The notes beneath the pieces were generated by a model that was given only the letters and a program-made list of their open reading frames with translations, had not been told where the DNA came from and did no database searches. Positions 42,625 through 51,935 of a stretch of 64,000 nt of DNA are shown in pieces. Each line of letters begins with the position of its first letter. The stretch's first letter is position 1. Source of the stretch: Tidjanibacter sp. (GTDB taxonomy: Bacteria > Bacteroidota > Bacteroidia > Bacteroidales > Rikenellaceae); assembly GCA_017396085.1 (NCBI GenBank), contig JAFQNC010000018.1:1-64000 (forward strand). The letters run 5' to 3'. The position numbers and the translations under genes are program-made.

Positions 42625-42660
42625 TTTGTATTGTATTGTATTGTATTGTGTGTATATTTG
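42625..42660 (+). promoter_or_regulatory. Promoter with a TATTG repeat in the spacer
   Basis: TATATTTG at 42653-42660 is preceded by four TATTG units (about 42629-42648). TTG at 42631-42633 gives a 19-base spacer. Repeat-number changes would alter spacing. Confidence 0.55.
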
Positions 42661-42732
42661 CAGTGGAATACTGTGGCACAATGCCGAAAAGTATTCCATT
42701 CGTTCATTCAATGTCAACCAAAAAAATAGAGT

Positions 42733-43248
42733 ATGAAAAGAGTATTTTTTGTAGTGTTGGCAATGATGCTTTCCACAACAACATTGCTGCACGCACAGGA
42801 GAAGGAGGTTTGGAGTTCGTTTGATTTGCGAACTATTTTGTTACAAGGAGAGGTCTCCTACACCCACGGCCACAAGGTGAACAACCACCTGTTTTTGGGC
42901 CTTGGCGCAGGTATGGGATACTACCCCGTGGATGTGCAGGCGGAAAAGGTGGACAACACGACAACCTATCATTTCTCCCTCGGAGGTCCCTATATTCCCG
43001 TCTACGTGGATGCGAAATACAGGCTTTTCGATTTCTTCCTGTCGCCCGCATTCCGAATTAAGGCAGGAGGTGTTTTCAATCTCGCCAACATCGGAGCGGG
43101 GGCCTTTGCCACGGCCGAGTTCAGCATTGACTTGTTCAAGACCTTCTCGCTCAATTTTGGCTATTCGGCCCAAGCCATCTACTCGGTGCAGAAGAAAACC
43201 ACAATAACCAACAATTGGCCCACGATAGGTATCGGCATAGAGTTTTAG
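42733..43248 (+). CDS. Outer-membrane beta-barrel protein
   Basis: 171 residues with a clear signal peptide (MKRVFFVVLAMMLSTTTLLHA, before QEKEV). The mature part alternates polar and apolar residues in strands (HLFLGLGAGMGYYP, TYHFSLGGPYIPVYVDAKYRLF, FSLNFGYSAQAIYSV, WPTIGIGIEF) and ends in F, as in small outer-membrane barrels. No ligand can be read. It is monocistronic with a strong terminator downstream. It may be phase variable because of the repeat in its promoter. Confidence 0.75.
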   Translation: MKRVFFVVLAMMLSTTTLLHAQEKEVWSSFDLRTILLQGEVSYTHGHKVNNHLFLGLGAGMGYYPVDVQAEKVDNTTTYHFSLGGPYIPVYVDAKYRLFDFFLSPAFRIKAGGVFNLANIGAGAFATAEFSIDLFKTFSLNFGYSAQAIYSVQKKTTITNNWPTIGIGIEF

Positions 43249-43307
43249 ACTGGCCACGAGCGCATATTGACAATAAAGGGCTCTTTGAGAGGGGCCCGAG
43301 TTTTACG

Positions 43308-43347
43308 AATTAACCCCCGCCAGATATGAACTTGGCGGGGGTTAATT
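43308..43347 (+). terminator. Terminator after the barrel gene
   Basis: AATTAACCCCCGCCA and its perfect 15-bp complement around a 10-base loop, followed by TTCATT. Confidence 0.85.
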
Positions 43348-43402
43348 TCATTCTGTGGCTAGGCACCTATGTAATTTTGAATTCTGAATTTTGAATTCTG
43401 AA

Positions 43403-43696
43403 TTACATTTCCGCTTCCACGTTCCACACAAAGGCCCTCATACCTTGCAGTTGGGTATCTTTGTCGATGGCACGCAGGGCCTCCATTGCGGGCTCCACCT
43501 TGCTGTCGTCTACCACCGCAAGGATGGAGGTGTTCATTGCGGGCCACGTGTGGCTGCCCATATGGGGCTCGCCCGTGTAGGAGCCACGGCCGTGGGTGAG
43601 GGGGAAGAGGGTGTAGCCACGAATGTCGAGTTCGTCAAGCATTGCTGCGATGCGCTCGGTCATCGCCTGATTGTAGGATATAAATAGTGCTTTCAT
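43403..43696 (-). CDS. PII-like small protein at the end of the efflux operon
   Basis: 97 residues: KALFISYNQAMTERIAAMLDELDIRGYTLFPLTHGRG, then SILAVVDDSKVEPAMEALRAID, a ferredoxin-like (PII/ACT-type) strand-helix order. Such proteins sit beside RND genes in other Bacteroidetes, and their role is not established. It lies 24 bases downstream of the RND pump on the same strand, so it closes the operon. It lacks the classical PII tyrosine loop. Confidence 0.65.
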   Translation of the reverse strand: MKALFISYNQAMTERIAAMLDELDIRGYTLFPLTHGRGSYTGEPHMGSHTWPAMNTSILAVVDDSKVEPAMEALRAIDKDTQLQGMRAFVWNVEAEM

Positions 43697-43720
43697 ACTT
43701 GTAGCGTGTGTGTGCGGGGT

Positions 43721-46700
43721 TTATTGGTTGTTATTCTCGGCCAGAGCCTTCATTTTCTCCTCATATTTGCGCTGACGGCGAGCCTGACGGCGTGCGGCGG
43801 CCTTCTCGCTACGGCCCATAAAGACGTAGTAGAGGATGGGCACAGCCACGAGGGTGAGCACCAACGAGAAGGTCAGACCACCGATGATGGTGATACCCAT
43901 AGGCTGCCACAACTCGGCACCATTACCCAAGCCCAACGCCATAGGAAGCATACCGAGCACGGTGGTGAGCGAGGTCATCAACACGGGGCGCAGACGGCTC
44001 TTGCCGGCCTGCAACACTGCATCGTACATTCCCACACCCCTCTCGCGGAGCAGGTTGGTGAAGTCCACCATCACGATACCGTTCTTCACCACAATACCCA
44101 CAAGCATCACTATGGCAATCAGGGCCATAAGGCTCAACGGGGTGTTGGTTATCCACAGCGCAATGGCCGAGCCGGGTAGTGCGTAGAGGATGGTGAACAT
44201 AATGATGAAGGGCATAATGAACGACTCAAACTGGGTGGCCATAACGATGTAGACGAGCAGCACGATGAGCACCAACAGCATACCGATGTCGGCGAAGGAC
44301 TCCTGCTGGTCCTCAAAGTCGCCACCGATGGTGGTGTAGACATCCTCGGGCAGGGGGTAGGTGGCGAGCACGCCATTCACCCTGCCGACCATTTCGCCCA
44401 GTGGCACGTTGTTACCGAGTGCCACCGTAACTGTAACAAGCCTCTGGCGGTTTTGTCGCTCAATGGTGGGCGGTGCATAGACCTCGGTAACCTTACCGAT
44501 GTCGCGCACCCTCACACCCTGTCCACGCTGGTTGTAGACGAGGATGTTCTCCACGTCCTCCAACGAGAGTCGGTCCTCCTTGTTGTAGCGCACCTTGATG
44601 TAGTACTCCTCGCCGTCCTCGCGATAGATGGAGGCGGTCATACCGTTGATGCGGTTACGTATGGCGGTGGCCACCGTAGAGGAGTTGAGTCCGTAGTAGG
44701 CCAAGCGGTTGCGGTCGAACTCCACGTTGTACTCGGGCCTCATATCGTCCCTCGACACACGCACATCCCTTGCGCCCTCCAAGCGGGAGAACTGCTCCAC
44801 GAGGTCGGCTGCAATTTGGTTGGTGCGCTCAATGTCGTGGCCGAAAATCTGCACCTGCACCGAGCTGCCGCCACCCATCATTCCGCCACCACCGTTCACC
44901 GTGGAGCGTTTGATTTCGGGTATGGTGGCGAGGTCGGCACGGAACTCATCGGCAATCTCAAAGACGGTGCGCTCCCTATCCTGCGGGTCGGTCAGTCGGA
45001 AGGTGTAGTTGATGATGTTGCTACCCGTGGTGCTCATTGCGGCAAACACATTGGAGGTGCTCGAAGAACCCGCACTGGTGGAGAGCAGTATCACCTCGGG
45101 GTACTTGGCATAGACGATGGAGTCGATGCGGCGTGCCACGGCGGAGGTGTAGCCCACGCTGAGGTTTTGGTCAAGGGTTACGGTTGCGCTCATCTGGTCG
45201 CCATCGCTGCTGGGCATAAACTCGGTGGGTATCTTGGTGGCAAAGAGCCACAAACCGAACACCAACAGCAACATCGGGGCAAAGAACACCACCTTCTTGT
45301 GGCGCAGTGCCCAACGGAGCACCTTCTCGTAGGCCCTATCGAGCCATCCGAGGAAGCGGTCAATGGGTTTGTAGACAATGCTCAGTCCCTTGTAGGTGTG
45401 TTGGTTGTTCTCAATGCGGAGCAACTTGGCCGAGAGCATAGGGGTGAGCGATATGGCGGCGATGGTGGAGGTGGTTACCACCAGCGACACAATCCAACCG
45501 AGCTGTTTGAACATCACACCGGCCATACCTTCCACCATAGTCAGGGGCAGGAACACGGCCACAACCACCAGTGTGGTGGCAATTACCGACAGCCACACCT
45601 CGTTGGTACCATAGATGGCCGCCTCGCGGGGCTTGCTGCCTCGCTCAATGTGGGTGGTGATGTTCTCCAACACCACAATGGCGTCATCCACAACCATACC
45701 GATGGCGATGGAGAGCGAGGAGAGCGAGATGATGTTGAGCGTACCACCGGTGAGTTGGAGGTAGATGAACGACACCACCAGCGAGATGGGGATGGTGAGA
45801 CAGATGATGAGCGTTGCCCTCCACCTGCCGAGGAAGAAGAGCACCACCAAAATCACAAACAAGAAGGCGAACATCACCGTGTCGGTCAGCGTGTCGATAC
45901 TATCCTTGATGTTCTTGGAGGAGTCGCCCAACACGTGTATGGTAACGTCAGAGGGGAGGTTGCGCTCAATCTCGGGCAACATCTTCTTGACCTTCTCCAC
46001 AATCTTCACAGTGTTGGCACCCGACTGTTTCTGAATCATCACCCTCACACCCTTTTGGCCGTTGAGCCTCTCATCGAGGGTCTCCTCCTCAAGGGTATCT
46101 TTGATTTCGGCAATGTCCTGAAGGTAGACCTCTTGTCCACCGAGGTTGCTGATGAGGATGGTTTTGAGGTCATCGGAGGAGTTGAACTCGCCATCGGCTT
46201 TGATGTTGTAGGTGTGGTTACCGATGTCGAGCGTACCGCCCGAGGTGTTGATGTTCTCCTGTGCGATGATACCGCCAATCTGCTCCACCGAGAGCCCATA
46301 GGCTTCGAGTTTCACAGGGTCCACGTTCACCTGAATCTCCCTCACGGGGGCACCCATAATGCTCACCGAGCCCACACCGTCAATGCGGCTCAAACGGTTG
46401 GAGAACTGCTCCTCCAAAATCTTGTTGAGCGCAGGGTAACTCTCCTCCGCAGTGATGGCAAACGACATAATTGGCATCATTGAAGAACTGAAGCGGAAGA
46501 GGATGGGCTCCTCGGCATCATCGGGCATAAAGTCGGTGAGTCGGCCGAGTGCATCGCGGATGTCGTTGGATGCTTCGTCAAGGTTGGTACCCCACTCAAA
46601 CTCCAGCGACACGAGCGACACTCCATCGCTCGACTTGGAGGTTATCTCTTTGAGGTTGCTCACCGTGTTCAGACCATCCTCAATGCGCCTTGTGATGTTG

Positions 46701-46882
46701 TTTTCCACATCCTCGGCATTGGCTCCCTGATAGGTGGTAACCACCGAGATGGCCGGAAGGTCCATTTCGGGCAACTGGTCGATGGCCAGATTGTTCAGCG
46801 AGAAAAGACCGAAGACAATCACCGCCACGAAGATTAGGGCGGTGGAAATCGGCTTTCTAACAGAGGTTTCGTATATTTTCAT
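43721..46882 (-). CDS. RND efflux transporter, AcrB/HAE1 type
   Basis: A 1,053-residue inner-membrane proton-driven multidrug pump with the expected twelve membrane helices and two large periplasmic loops. The N-terminus (SVRKPISTALIFVAVIVFGLFSLNNLAIDQLPEMDLPAISV, in outline) is typical. SIAIGMVVDDAIVVLENI in TM4 carries the Asp-Asp proton relay, followed by GTNEVWLSVIATTLVVVAVFLP. It forms the tripartite pump with the MFP (46972) and TolC-like (48383) proteins upstream in the same leftward operon, under the TetR regulator. The substrate cannot be predicted. Confidence 0.95.
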   Translation of the reverse strand: MKIYETSVRKPISTALIFVAVIVFGLFSLNNLAIDQLPEMDLPAISVVTTYQGANAEDVENNITRRIEDGLNTVSNLKEITSKSSDGVSLVSLEFEWGTNLDEASNDIRDALGRLTDFMPDDAEEPILFRFSSSMMPIMSFAITAEESYPALNKILEEQFSNRLSRIDGVGSVSIMGAPVREIQVNVDPVKLEAYGLSVEQIGGIIAQENINTSGGTLDIGNHTYNIKADGEFNSSDDLKTILISNLGGQEVYLQDIAEIKDTLEEETLDERLNGQKGVRVMIQKQSGANTVKIVEKVKKMLPEIERNLPSDVTIHVLGDSSKNIKDSIDTLTDTVMFAFLFVILVVLFFLGRWRATLIICLTIPISLVVSFIYLQLTGGTLNIISLSSLSIAIGMVVDDAIVVLENITTHIERGSKPREAAIYGTNEVWLSVIATTLVVVAVFLPLTMVEGMAGVMFKQLGWIVSLVVTTSTIAAISLTPMLSAKLLRIENNQHTYKGLSIVYKPIDRFLGWLDRAYEKVLRWALRHKKVVFFAPMLLLVFGLWLFATKIPTEFMPSSDGDQMSATVTLDQNLSVGYTSAVARRIDSIVYAKYPEVILLSTSAGSSSTSNVFAAMSTTGSNIINYTFRLTDPQDRERTVFEIADEFRADLATIPEIKRSTVNGGGGMMGGGSSVQVQIFGHDIERTNQIAADLVEQFSRLEGARDVRVSRDDMRPEYNVEFDRNRLAYYGLNSSTVATAIRNRINGMTASIYREDGEEYYIKVRYNKEDRLSLEDVENILVYNQRGQGVRVRDIGKVTEVYAPPTIERQNRQRLVTVTVALGNNVPLGEMVGRVNGVLATYPLPEDVYTTIGGDFEDQQESFADIGMLLVLIVLLVYIVMATQFESFIMPFIIMFTILYALPGSAIALWITNTPLSLMALIAIVMLVGIVVKNGIVMVDFTNLLRERGVGMYDAVLQAGKSRLRPVLMTSLTTVLGMLPMALGLGNGAELWQPMGITIIGGLTFSLVLTLVAVPILYYVFMGRSEKAAARRQARRQRKYEEKMKALAENNNQ

Positions 46883-46971
46883 CTTTGCTTGATTTCTCTA
46901 TATAAAACTCTTTGAGTTGTCTGTATCTTAAATTCGGGGGTTGGGGGAAGTGTACTGTGCGTGTTGGACCA

Positions 46972-48021
46972 CTATTTTACAACCTCCACCTGTGCGCCGT
47001 CTTTGAGTTTGGAGAGTGCGGTGATGGCAACCTCCTCGCCCTCGGCAAGGCCGCTGAGCACCTCCACCTTGTCGCCCACCTGACGACCGAGGCTCACCAC
47101 TTTGCGCTCGGCAACGCCATCTTTGATGACGTAGACATATCGGTCGTTCACACCCATCTGCTTCTGCACAGCCACATCGGGCACCACAAGGCTGCTGCGG
47201 TTACCCATATTGAACTCCGTGCGGGCAAACATACCCGGGCGCAAAATCTCCTTGCCATTGGGTACGAGCACCTCCACATTGAAGGTGTGGGTATTGGCGT
47301 TGATGGCGGGGTAGACGATGTTCACCTCGCCCTCAAACACTTTGTCGGGGTAGACATCGGCCATCACGGCCACCTTCATACCCTTGTAGACCTGTGGGTA
47401 GTACTGCTCCGAGAGGGCAACGATGGCCTTCAGGCGGTTGATTTGCATCACCTGCAACACGCCCACGCCACCATCGGCATTACCGCCCATTGTGAACAAG
47501 TCGCCGGGCTCGTTGTAGCGACCGGTGATGACACCGTCAATGGGTGAACGAAGTTCGATGTTGCGCTCCAAGTTGGCGATGTTCTCCTCCATAACCGAAA
47601 CGGAGGTCTCAAGTTCGTCAATCTGCGATTGACTCACACCTCCGGCTTCGTATACTTTGCGCATACGGGCCAAGTTCTGCTTGGCATTTTTGAGTTGTGC
47701 GGAGGTCTGGTTGTATTGGTTGCGGTCGAGCGTGGCAACGAGTTGTCCCTGCTTCACGTGGTCGCCCACATCAACCCTAATCTCGTCAATGCGGAGAGCC
47801 ATTTGGGGTGTGATGAAGGTTTTTTTGTAGGGCAATAGGGTGGTTGTGAAATCCACGGTTTGGGCCACGTTGATGCGCTCTACGGGGGTGGTTTTGGTCA
47901 GCACGGTTGTCTGCTGTGTGAGCACGTTCTCCACTGCGGGAGTCTTCTTCGCTCCGCCCGAGCAACTTGTCAGGGCGAGTGTGGCCACTGCGGCCACTGC
48001 AATCAAAATACTACGTTTCAT
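46972..48021 (-). CDS. Membrane-fusion (periplasmic adaptor) lipoprotein
   Basis: 349 residues: lipoprotein signal MKRSILIAVAAVATLALTSC (lipobox LTSC), beta-barrel and lipoyl domains (VDVGDHVKQGQLVATLDRNQY, RSPIDGVITGRYNEPGDLF) around a coiled-coil hairpin, and a C-terminal membrane-proximal domain (LSGLAEGEEVAITALSKLKDG). It bridges the RND pump and the TolC-like channel across the periplasm. It lies between the two genes in the order usual for Bacteroidetes. Confidence 0.93.
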   Translation of the reverse strand: MKRSILIAVAAVATLALTSCSGGAKKTPAVENVLTQQTTVLTKTTPVERINVAQTVDFTTTLLPYKKTFITPQMALRIDEIRVDVGDHVKQGQLVATLDRNQYNQTSAQLKNAKQNLARMRKVYEAGGVSQSQIDELETSVSVMEENIANLERNIELRSPIDGVITGRYNEPGDLFTMGGNADGGVGVLQVMQINRLKAIVALSEQYYPQVYKGMKVAVMADVYPDKVFEGEVNIVYPAINANTHTFNVEVLVPNGKEILRPGMFARTEFNMGNRSSLVVPDVAVQKQMGVNDRYVYVIKDGVAERKVVSLGRQVGDKVEVLSGLAEGEEVAITALSKLKDGAQVEVVK

Positions 48022-48382
48022 AAACTTTGCTGTCTAACGTCAATATCTCTGACGTCAAAAAAATATATTATTTACTATGTTCTCAATTTTCAAAACAGAC
48101 GCCCCCGCCCTTCGGGCTGCTCGGCGGGGCCGCCGAGTGCAATTTCGACCACCCCTCCCAGCCTCCCCTATCGTAGGGGAGGAGTACTTGGTGGTGCTAC
48201 CCAACGCTTGTGGTTATCCCTTCTTATTCCCGGGTATCTTTTCTGATACCCGTGCCGAAGGCACACCAAAATTTTGAATTTTGACTTTTGAATTTTGAAT
48301 TAACCCACCTTCGGTGGCTTTTAGTTGCTCTCGCTCGGCAAAGTGTGCAAGCACCCTCTGCCCTCGCTTACTCGCAACTTTT
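48022..48382. other. Intergenic region with small hairpins and TTTTGAAT repeats
   Basis: It holds CTCCCCTA/TAGGGGAG, CGGGTATC/GATACCCG and CCACCTTCGGTGG hairpins and a TTTTGAATTTTGACTTTTGAATTTTGAATT block near 48272-48300. No gene is seen. It interrupts the efflux operon between TolC and MFP and may tune expression. Confidence 0.5.
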
Positions 48383-49744
48383 TCAATTCTCAAACCCTTT
48401 GCCGATGACCTTTTCGTAGTCGGCACGGGCGGCCAAAAAGTCGTAGATGGCTTGCGAGTAGTTCAGTTTGGCCTGCGTGAGCGACAACTCCGAGGAGTTG
48501 AGTTCCAAAATGGTGCCCGTGCCCGCATTGTAGCGCACTTGGGCAATCTCATAGGCCTTGCCCGCCTGACGCACCGTAATCTCGTTGGAGTTCATCTTCT
48601 CCTTGGCTGCGAGGATGTTGTTGAAGGCGCTCTCCACCTGCACGTTCACACTCTGTGTGAGGTAGTCCCTTTGGAGGGAGAGTTGGTGCAGTGAGTTGCG
48701 AATTTCGTGGGCCTTGTTGATGTTGCGGCCACCCGAAAAGAGGGGTATGCTGATGGACACTCCGGCCGACAGAGGGTTCTGCCACCACCACTCCTTCTTG
48801 GTTGTGGGTGCAGTGGGGCCTCCCATACTGCCACCAATAATCTCGCCGAAGTTCATCGAGTTGTCGTTACCGGAGTAGATGAAGGTGGAGAAGGCTGCCA
48901 CGGTGGGCAGGCGGCTGGCGTTAGTCAGTTTGAGCTGATGCTCGAGCATCTTGGCTTGGAACTCCAACGAGCGCAGGTCGGCATTGGCCGAGAGGTCCAC
49001 ACTATCGGTGGGCACGGTGGCTGCGGCCACCTCATCGGCAAAGTCGTCCAGCGAGCCCTCCAACACAAAGTCCACTTCGGCAGGCAGGCCGAGGTACATC
49101 CTAAAAAGGAGTTTGCTGGCTTTGATGGAGTTTTCGGTCTGCACAATGTTGGGGCGCAGGTTGCTTAGTTGCACCTGAGCCGACAGCAGGTCATACTCGC
49201 TGGCGAGCCCCTGCTTGTACATAGCCTCGGTGTTGGCCACCGTCTCGGCTATCGACTTCTCGCTCTCCTTGAGCACCTCCAGCGACTGCTCGGCCAACAG
49301 GATGTTGTAGTATCCCTTCTTGACCTCGTTGGTGAGGCTGATTTTAGACGAGCGTGCGCTCTCCACCGCTTGCTCCATCTGTGTGCGGTTCATTTTGAGC
49401 GTCTCGTAGACGGTGGGCGCATAGAGCGGCAACGAGAGCGAAGCCTGATTGTTGATGGTGTTGTCGGCACCAAACGAAAGACCCTTGGCCATCTCCTGCT
49501 TCACAATGCTGTAGGAGTACTGGCTCTGCACCGACACGTTGGGCAGCAGACTACCAATGGTCTGCTTGCGAACCCAATCCTGACGCTCAATCTCCAACTG
49601 CGATACCACAATCGTTGGATTGTCGCTCAGGGCAATCTCCAGAGCCTTGTCAAGCGAGAGGGTAACCACCTGCGCCCTTGCCGATGCAATGGAGCAGACA
49701 ATGCCCACAACCACACAAAGCCCTGCTGTGAATGTTCGTTTCAT
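48383..49744 (-). CDS. TolC-family outer-membrane channel
   Basis: 453 residues with a signal peptide (MKRTFTAGLCVVVGIVCSIASARA) and two internal repeats of the outer-membrane efflux fold (LSLDKALEIALSDNPTIVVSQLE and the second-half LTQSVNVQVESAFNNILAAKEKM). Long helices and the short barrel segments are visible. It is the exit duct of the RND system encoded downstream, and it ends 361 bases before the MFP gene. It starts 5 bases after the TetR stop, so the regulator and channel are co-transcribed. Confidence 0.93.
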   Translation of the reverse strand: MKRTFTAGLCVVVGIVCSIASARAQVVTLSLDKALEIALSDNPTIVVSQLEIERQDWVRKQTIGSLLPNVSVQSQYSYSIVKQEMAKGLSFGADNTINNQASLSLPLYAPTVYETLKMNRTQMEQAVESARSSKISLTNEVKKGYYNILLAEQSLEVLKESEKSIAETVANTEAMYKQGLASEYDLLSAQVQLSNLRPNIVQTENSIKASKLLFRMYLGLPAEVDFVLEGSLDDFADEVAAATVPTDSVDLSANADLRSLEFQAKMLEHQLKLTNASRLPTVAAFSTFIYSGNDNSMNFGEIIGGSMGGPTAPTTKKEWWWQNPLSAGVSISIPLFSGGRNINKAHEIRNSLHQLSLQRDYLTQSVNVQVESAFNNILAAKEKMNSNEITVRQAGKAYEIAQVRYNAGTGTILELNSSELSLTQAKLNYSQAIYDFLAARADYEKVIGKGFEN

Positions 49745-49749
49745 AATCT

Positions 49750-50364
49750 TTATTGTTGTTTTAAAAAGTTATTGTCAATGTATGTGCGACCCTTGTCGGT
49801 GGCAATGCCTCGCAAGAAGAGAACCACCGCATTGGGGATGGAGTTGTCATCAATATTCAAACCCGTGGAGGCTGTGTTCTCCTCAATGATGTCCAGACCT
49901 ATAATATAATTAGTCATCGCGCGCGAGTAGAAGTGCAGGTCAAGCGAGCCCATCACCAACCCCTCTTCGACTCCCACCTTGAGAGTGTCCAAAATGTTTG
50001 CCACAACAGCCTCGTGCATACGGATGATGAAATCGGTGGCAAGTTCCGGGTAGTAGCGCTTGAGCTGGAAGAGCACCTTGGAGGTGAGTTTGTGTGCGGG
50101 CTCCACCTGTGTGAAGCGCAACCACACAGCGTGGAAGGCGTTCTCGGCCCTGACCACAGCCTCCTCGCCGTGGCGGTGCATCGAGTCCAAGTAGTGCTGC
50201 AAGGCGAGGGATATGAGCTCGGTGCGGTCGGTAAACAGTTCGTAGAGCGTGCGCTTGGACATACCGCAACGATGGGCGATGTCGTCCATCCTCACTGCCT
50301 TGATACCCTCCTTGACGAACATCTCGGAGGCCACGCTTACGATTTTTTCTTTTGTATTGTTCAT
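49750..50364 (-). CDS. TetR-family regulator of the efflux operon
   Basis: 204 residues. The N-terminal helix-turn-helix is typical of TetR: KEKIVSVASEMFVKEGIKAVRMDDIAHRCGMSKRTLYELFTDRTEL (in outline), with the second-helix motif M-S-K-R-T-L-Y. The C-terminal ligand-binding domain is not assigned to a ligand. It heads the leftward efflux operon and probably represses it. A consensus promoter and an inverted repeat sit just upstream. Confidence 0.9.
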   Translation of the reverse strand: MNNTKEKIVSVASEMFVKEGIKAVRMDDIAHRCGMSKRTLYELFTDRTELISLALQHYLDSMHRHGEEAVVRAENAFHAVWLRFTQVEPAHKLTSKVLFQLKRYYPELATDFIIRMHEAVVANILDTLKVGVEEGLVMGSLDLHFYSRAMTNYIIGLDIIEENTASTGLNIDDNSIPNAVVLFLRGIATDKGRTYIDNNFLKQQ

Positions 50365-50422
50365 TGTTTGTCTGCTTTCTCCTTCGGGGCGTGGTTTGTG
50401 GCGAGTGCCCCAAAGGTGGCCG

Positions 50423-50453
50423 CAAAGGTAACGAGAAAACTCGGAAAACCAAA
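50423..50453 (-). promoter_or_regulatory. Promoter of the tetR-efflux operon
   Basis: TTTG (50450-50453), 19-base spacer, TACCTTTG (50423-50430) on the minus strand, a consensus fit. Confidence 0.75.
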
Positions 50454-50460
50454 CGAGTTT
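50437..50460. promoter_or_regulatory. Candidate TetR operator
   Basis: AAACTCG (50437-50443) and CGAGTTT (50454-50460) form an inverted repeat that overlaps the -33 element and the spacer, as expected for autorepression. Confidence 0.5.
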
Positions 50461-50534
50461 TTCGGTTTTCTTATTGTGTATGGTCCGATTTTTTTTAGAA
50501 ATGGAATTTTGTTGAGGACTGTGTGTCAGGGAGA

Positions 50535-50650
50535 TAAAAAAAGGTCGCCTTTAATCAAAAGGCAACCTTTTTTTCTAAACAGGGGACAGAATCACTTCTA
50601 ACCCTGTTTCTACTAACCTAAAACTACTAACCTAAATGAACCTTAAAACT
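50535..50650 (-). ncRNA. Candidate small RNA between tetR and GT9
   Basis: The consensus promoter at 50657-50689 starts a transcript of about 115 bases without a reading frame, ending at a strong hairpin (AAAAAAAGGTTGCCTTT with AAAGGCGACCTTTTTTT, 50536-50574). It contains two tandem TTAGGTTAGTAG units, on the plus strand CTACTAACCTAA at about 50610-50635. tetR has its own promoter beyond this terminator, so this looks like an independent sRNA. Confidence 0.6.
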
Positions 50651-50656
50651 TCACTG

Positions 50657-50689
50657 CAAAGATAAGGACATTTTGGCCGAACTTCCAAA
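50657..50689 (-). promoter_or_regulatory. Consensus promoter of the candidate small RNA
   Basis: TTTG (50686-50689), 21-base spacer, TATCTTTG (50657-50664). Confidence 0.65.
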
Positions 50690-50808
50690 CATATTAAAAT
50701 TTTTTAATAATAATTTAACATTGGAAGTTGTGTTAAATTTGTTAATTTTAGGCGTATTGTGTTGATTGTCAATGTGTTCTATTGGTTATAAAAGATAATG
50801 GGTAAAAT

Positions 50809-51858
50809 TTATCGCCCGAAGAGTTTAAGTAACTTTGCAAGCACCATTTCGGGCCCGATGCGGGTCATACACTCATAGTGCCCAAAGAGGCAAGGCCTGC
50901 GACCACCCTCCGAACAGGGCCTGCACGGAAGGTCCAACTGCACCGTGTAGCGGGGGTCTTGGCCGTAGCCGCAAGACTCTATGAATGGGTGAGTTGCACC
51001 CCACACCGACACCGCAGGAGTGCCCACAAGCGAAGCAAGGCTCAACACGGGGTGGTCCACCGTAACCACCGCATCCAACACCGAAATGAGGTCCATCTGC
51101 TCGTCAAGCGAGGCCCGCTCTGCAACCGACACCACGGCGGGGAAAAGGCTCTCCATACCCTCGCAGAACTGCTTCTGATAGGTGCCACTGCCGAACACAA
51201 ATACCTTGTCGTAGCGTGCGGCAAGTTGTTTTATCAGTTCGGCCGATTGGTCGATGGGGTAGCAATTACCCTTGTGGGCCGAGAGGAGTGCCACGCCGAC
51301 CCACCGCCCCTTCTTCTCGCCTGCGAGGATGGTGGCAATTTGTGGCGGGGTGCTCGCACGCCTTTTGCGCACGGGTGCGGGCATACTGAATGGGAGCCCC
51401 AAGCGTTCAAACACATCGCGTGAACGCTGCGAGAGGGGAGTGAGTTGTACCATCACCTTGCGGAACTTGCGGGTGAGCAGTTTGCGCTCAATCTTGCCAC
51501 GCACGATGACCGAGGTACGCCTGCGCCACGGAGTAAGGCAGAAACGTAACCTACGGCTGCGTGGCGAGGCCTCCAAGTCGGCCACCATCCCAATGCGTAG
51601 CCGCTGAATGTGCCTCCACAGGCGTAACCCTCCGAAGAGCCCCTTGTAGGCCTCGTCATCGGCCAGCACAAACTCCAGCCCTGCCACGCCACGGAACAGA
51701 GGGCGTAGGGCGGAGGTGGTCAGTACGGTCAGGCGCAGGTCGGGGTAGTCGCGTTTGAGTCCGCGCAGTGCGTGTACGCACGTGGCCGCTTTGGCCACAT
51801 CCGTAAGGCGTATGACAAGCACCTGCTTGGGCTCGGTTGGCGGGGTGGTTTGTTTCAT
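50809..51858 (-). CDS. Family 9 glycosyltransferase (heptosyltransferase-like)
   Basis: A 349-residue GT9 enzyme: VLVIRLTDVAKAATCVHALRGLK (outline) at the N-terminus and the donor-site end DHPVLSLASLVGTPAVSVWGATHP near 285-308. ADP-heptose or a related sugar would be transferred to the LPS core or another surface glycan; the true donor is not readable. A cysteine-rich segment (PCRPCSEGGRRPCLFGHYECM) near the C-terminus is usual for this subgroup. The gene is alone, 77 bases after the DUF4435 gene on the same strand. Confidence 0.85.
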   Translation of the reverse strand: MKQTTPPTEPKQVLVIRLTDVAKAATCVHALRGLKRDYPDLRLTVLTTSALRPLFRGVAGLEFVLADDEAYKGLFGGLRLWRHIQRLRIGMVADLEASPRSRRLRFCLTPWRRRTSVIVRGKIERKLLTRKFRKVMVQLTPLSQRSRDVFERLGLPFSMPAPVRKRRASTPPQIATILAGEKKGRWVGVALLSAHKGNCYPIDQSAELIKQLAARYDKVFVFGSGTYQKQFCEGMESLFPAVVSVAERASLDEQMDLISVLDAVVTVDHPVLSLASLVGTPAVSVWGATHPFIESCGYGQDPRYTVQLDLPCRPCSEGGRRPCLFGHYECMTRIGPEMVLAKLLKLFGR

Positions 51859-51935
51859 CTTCGGGGTGAGTGATAAATTGTGTGTGGGGCAGGGTGGTTG
51901 GGTTTGGGCGAGTGGGCCGTGGGGAAATTATTAAC

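Noticed and set aside
44453..46483. A 676-codon frame opposite the RND gene
   Set aside because: Antisense shadow of the pump gene.
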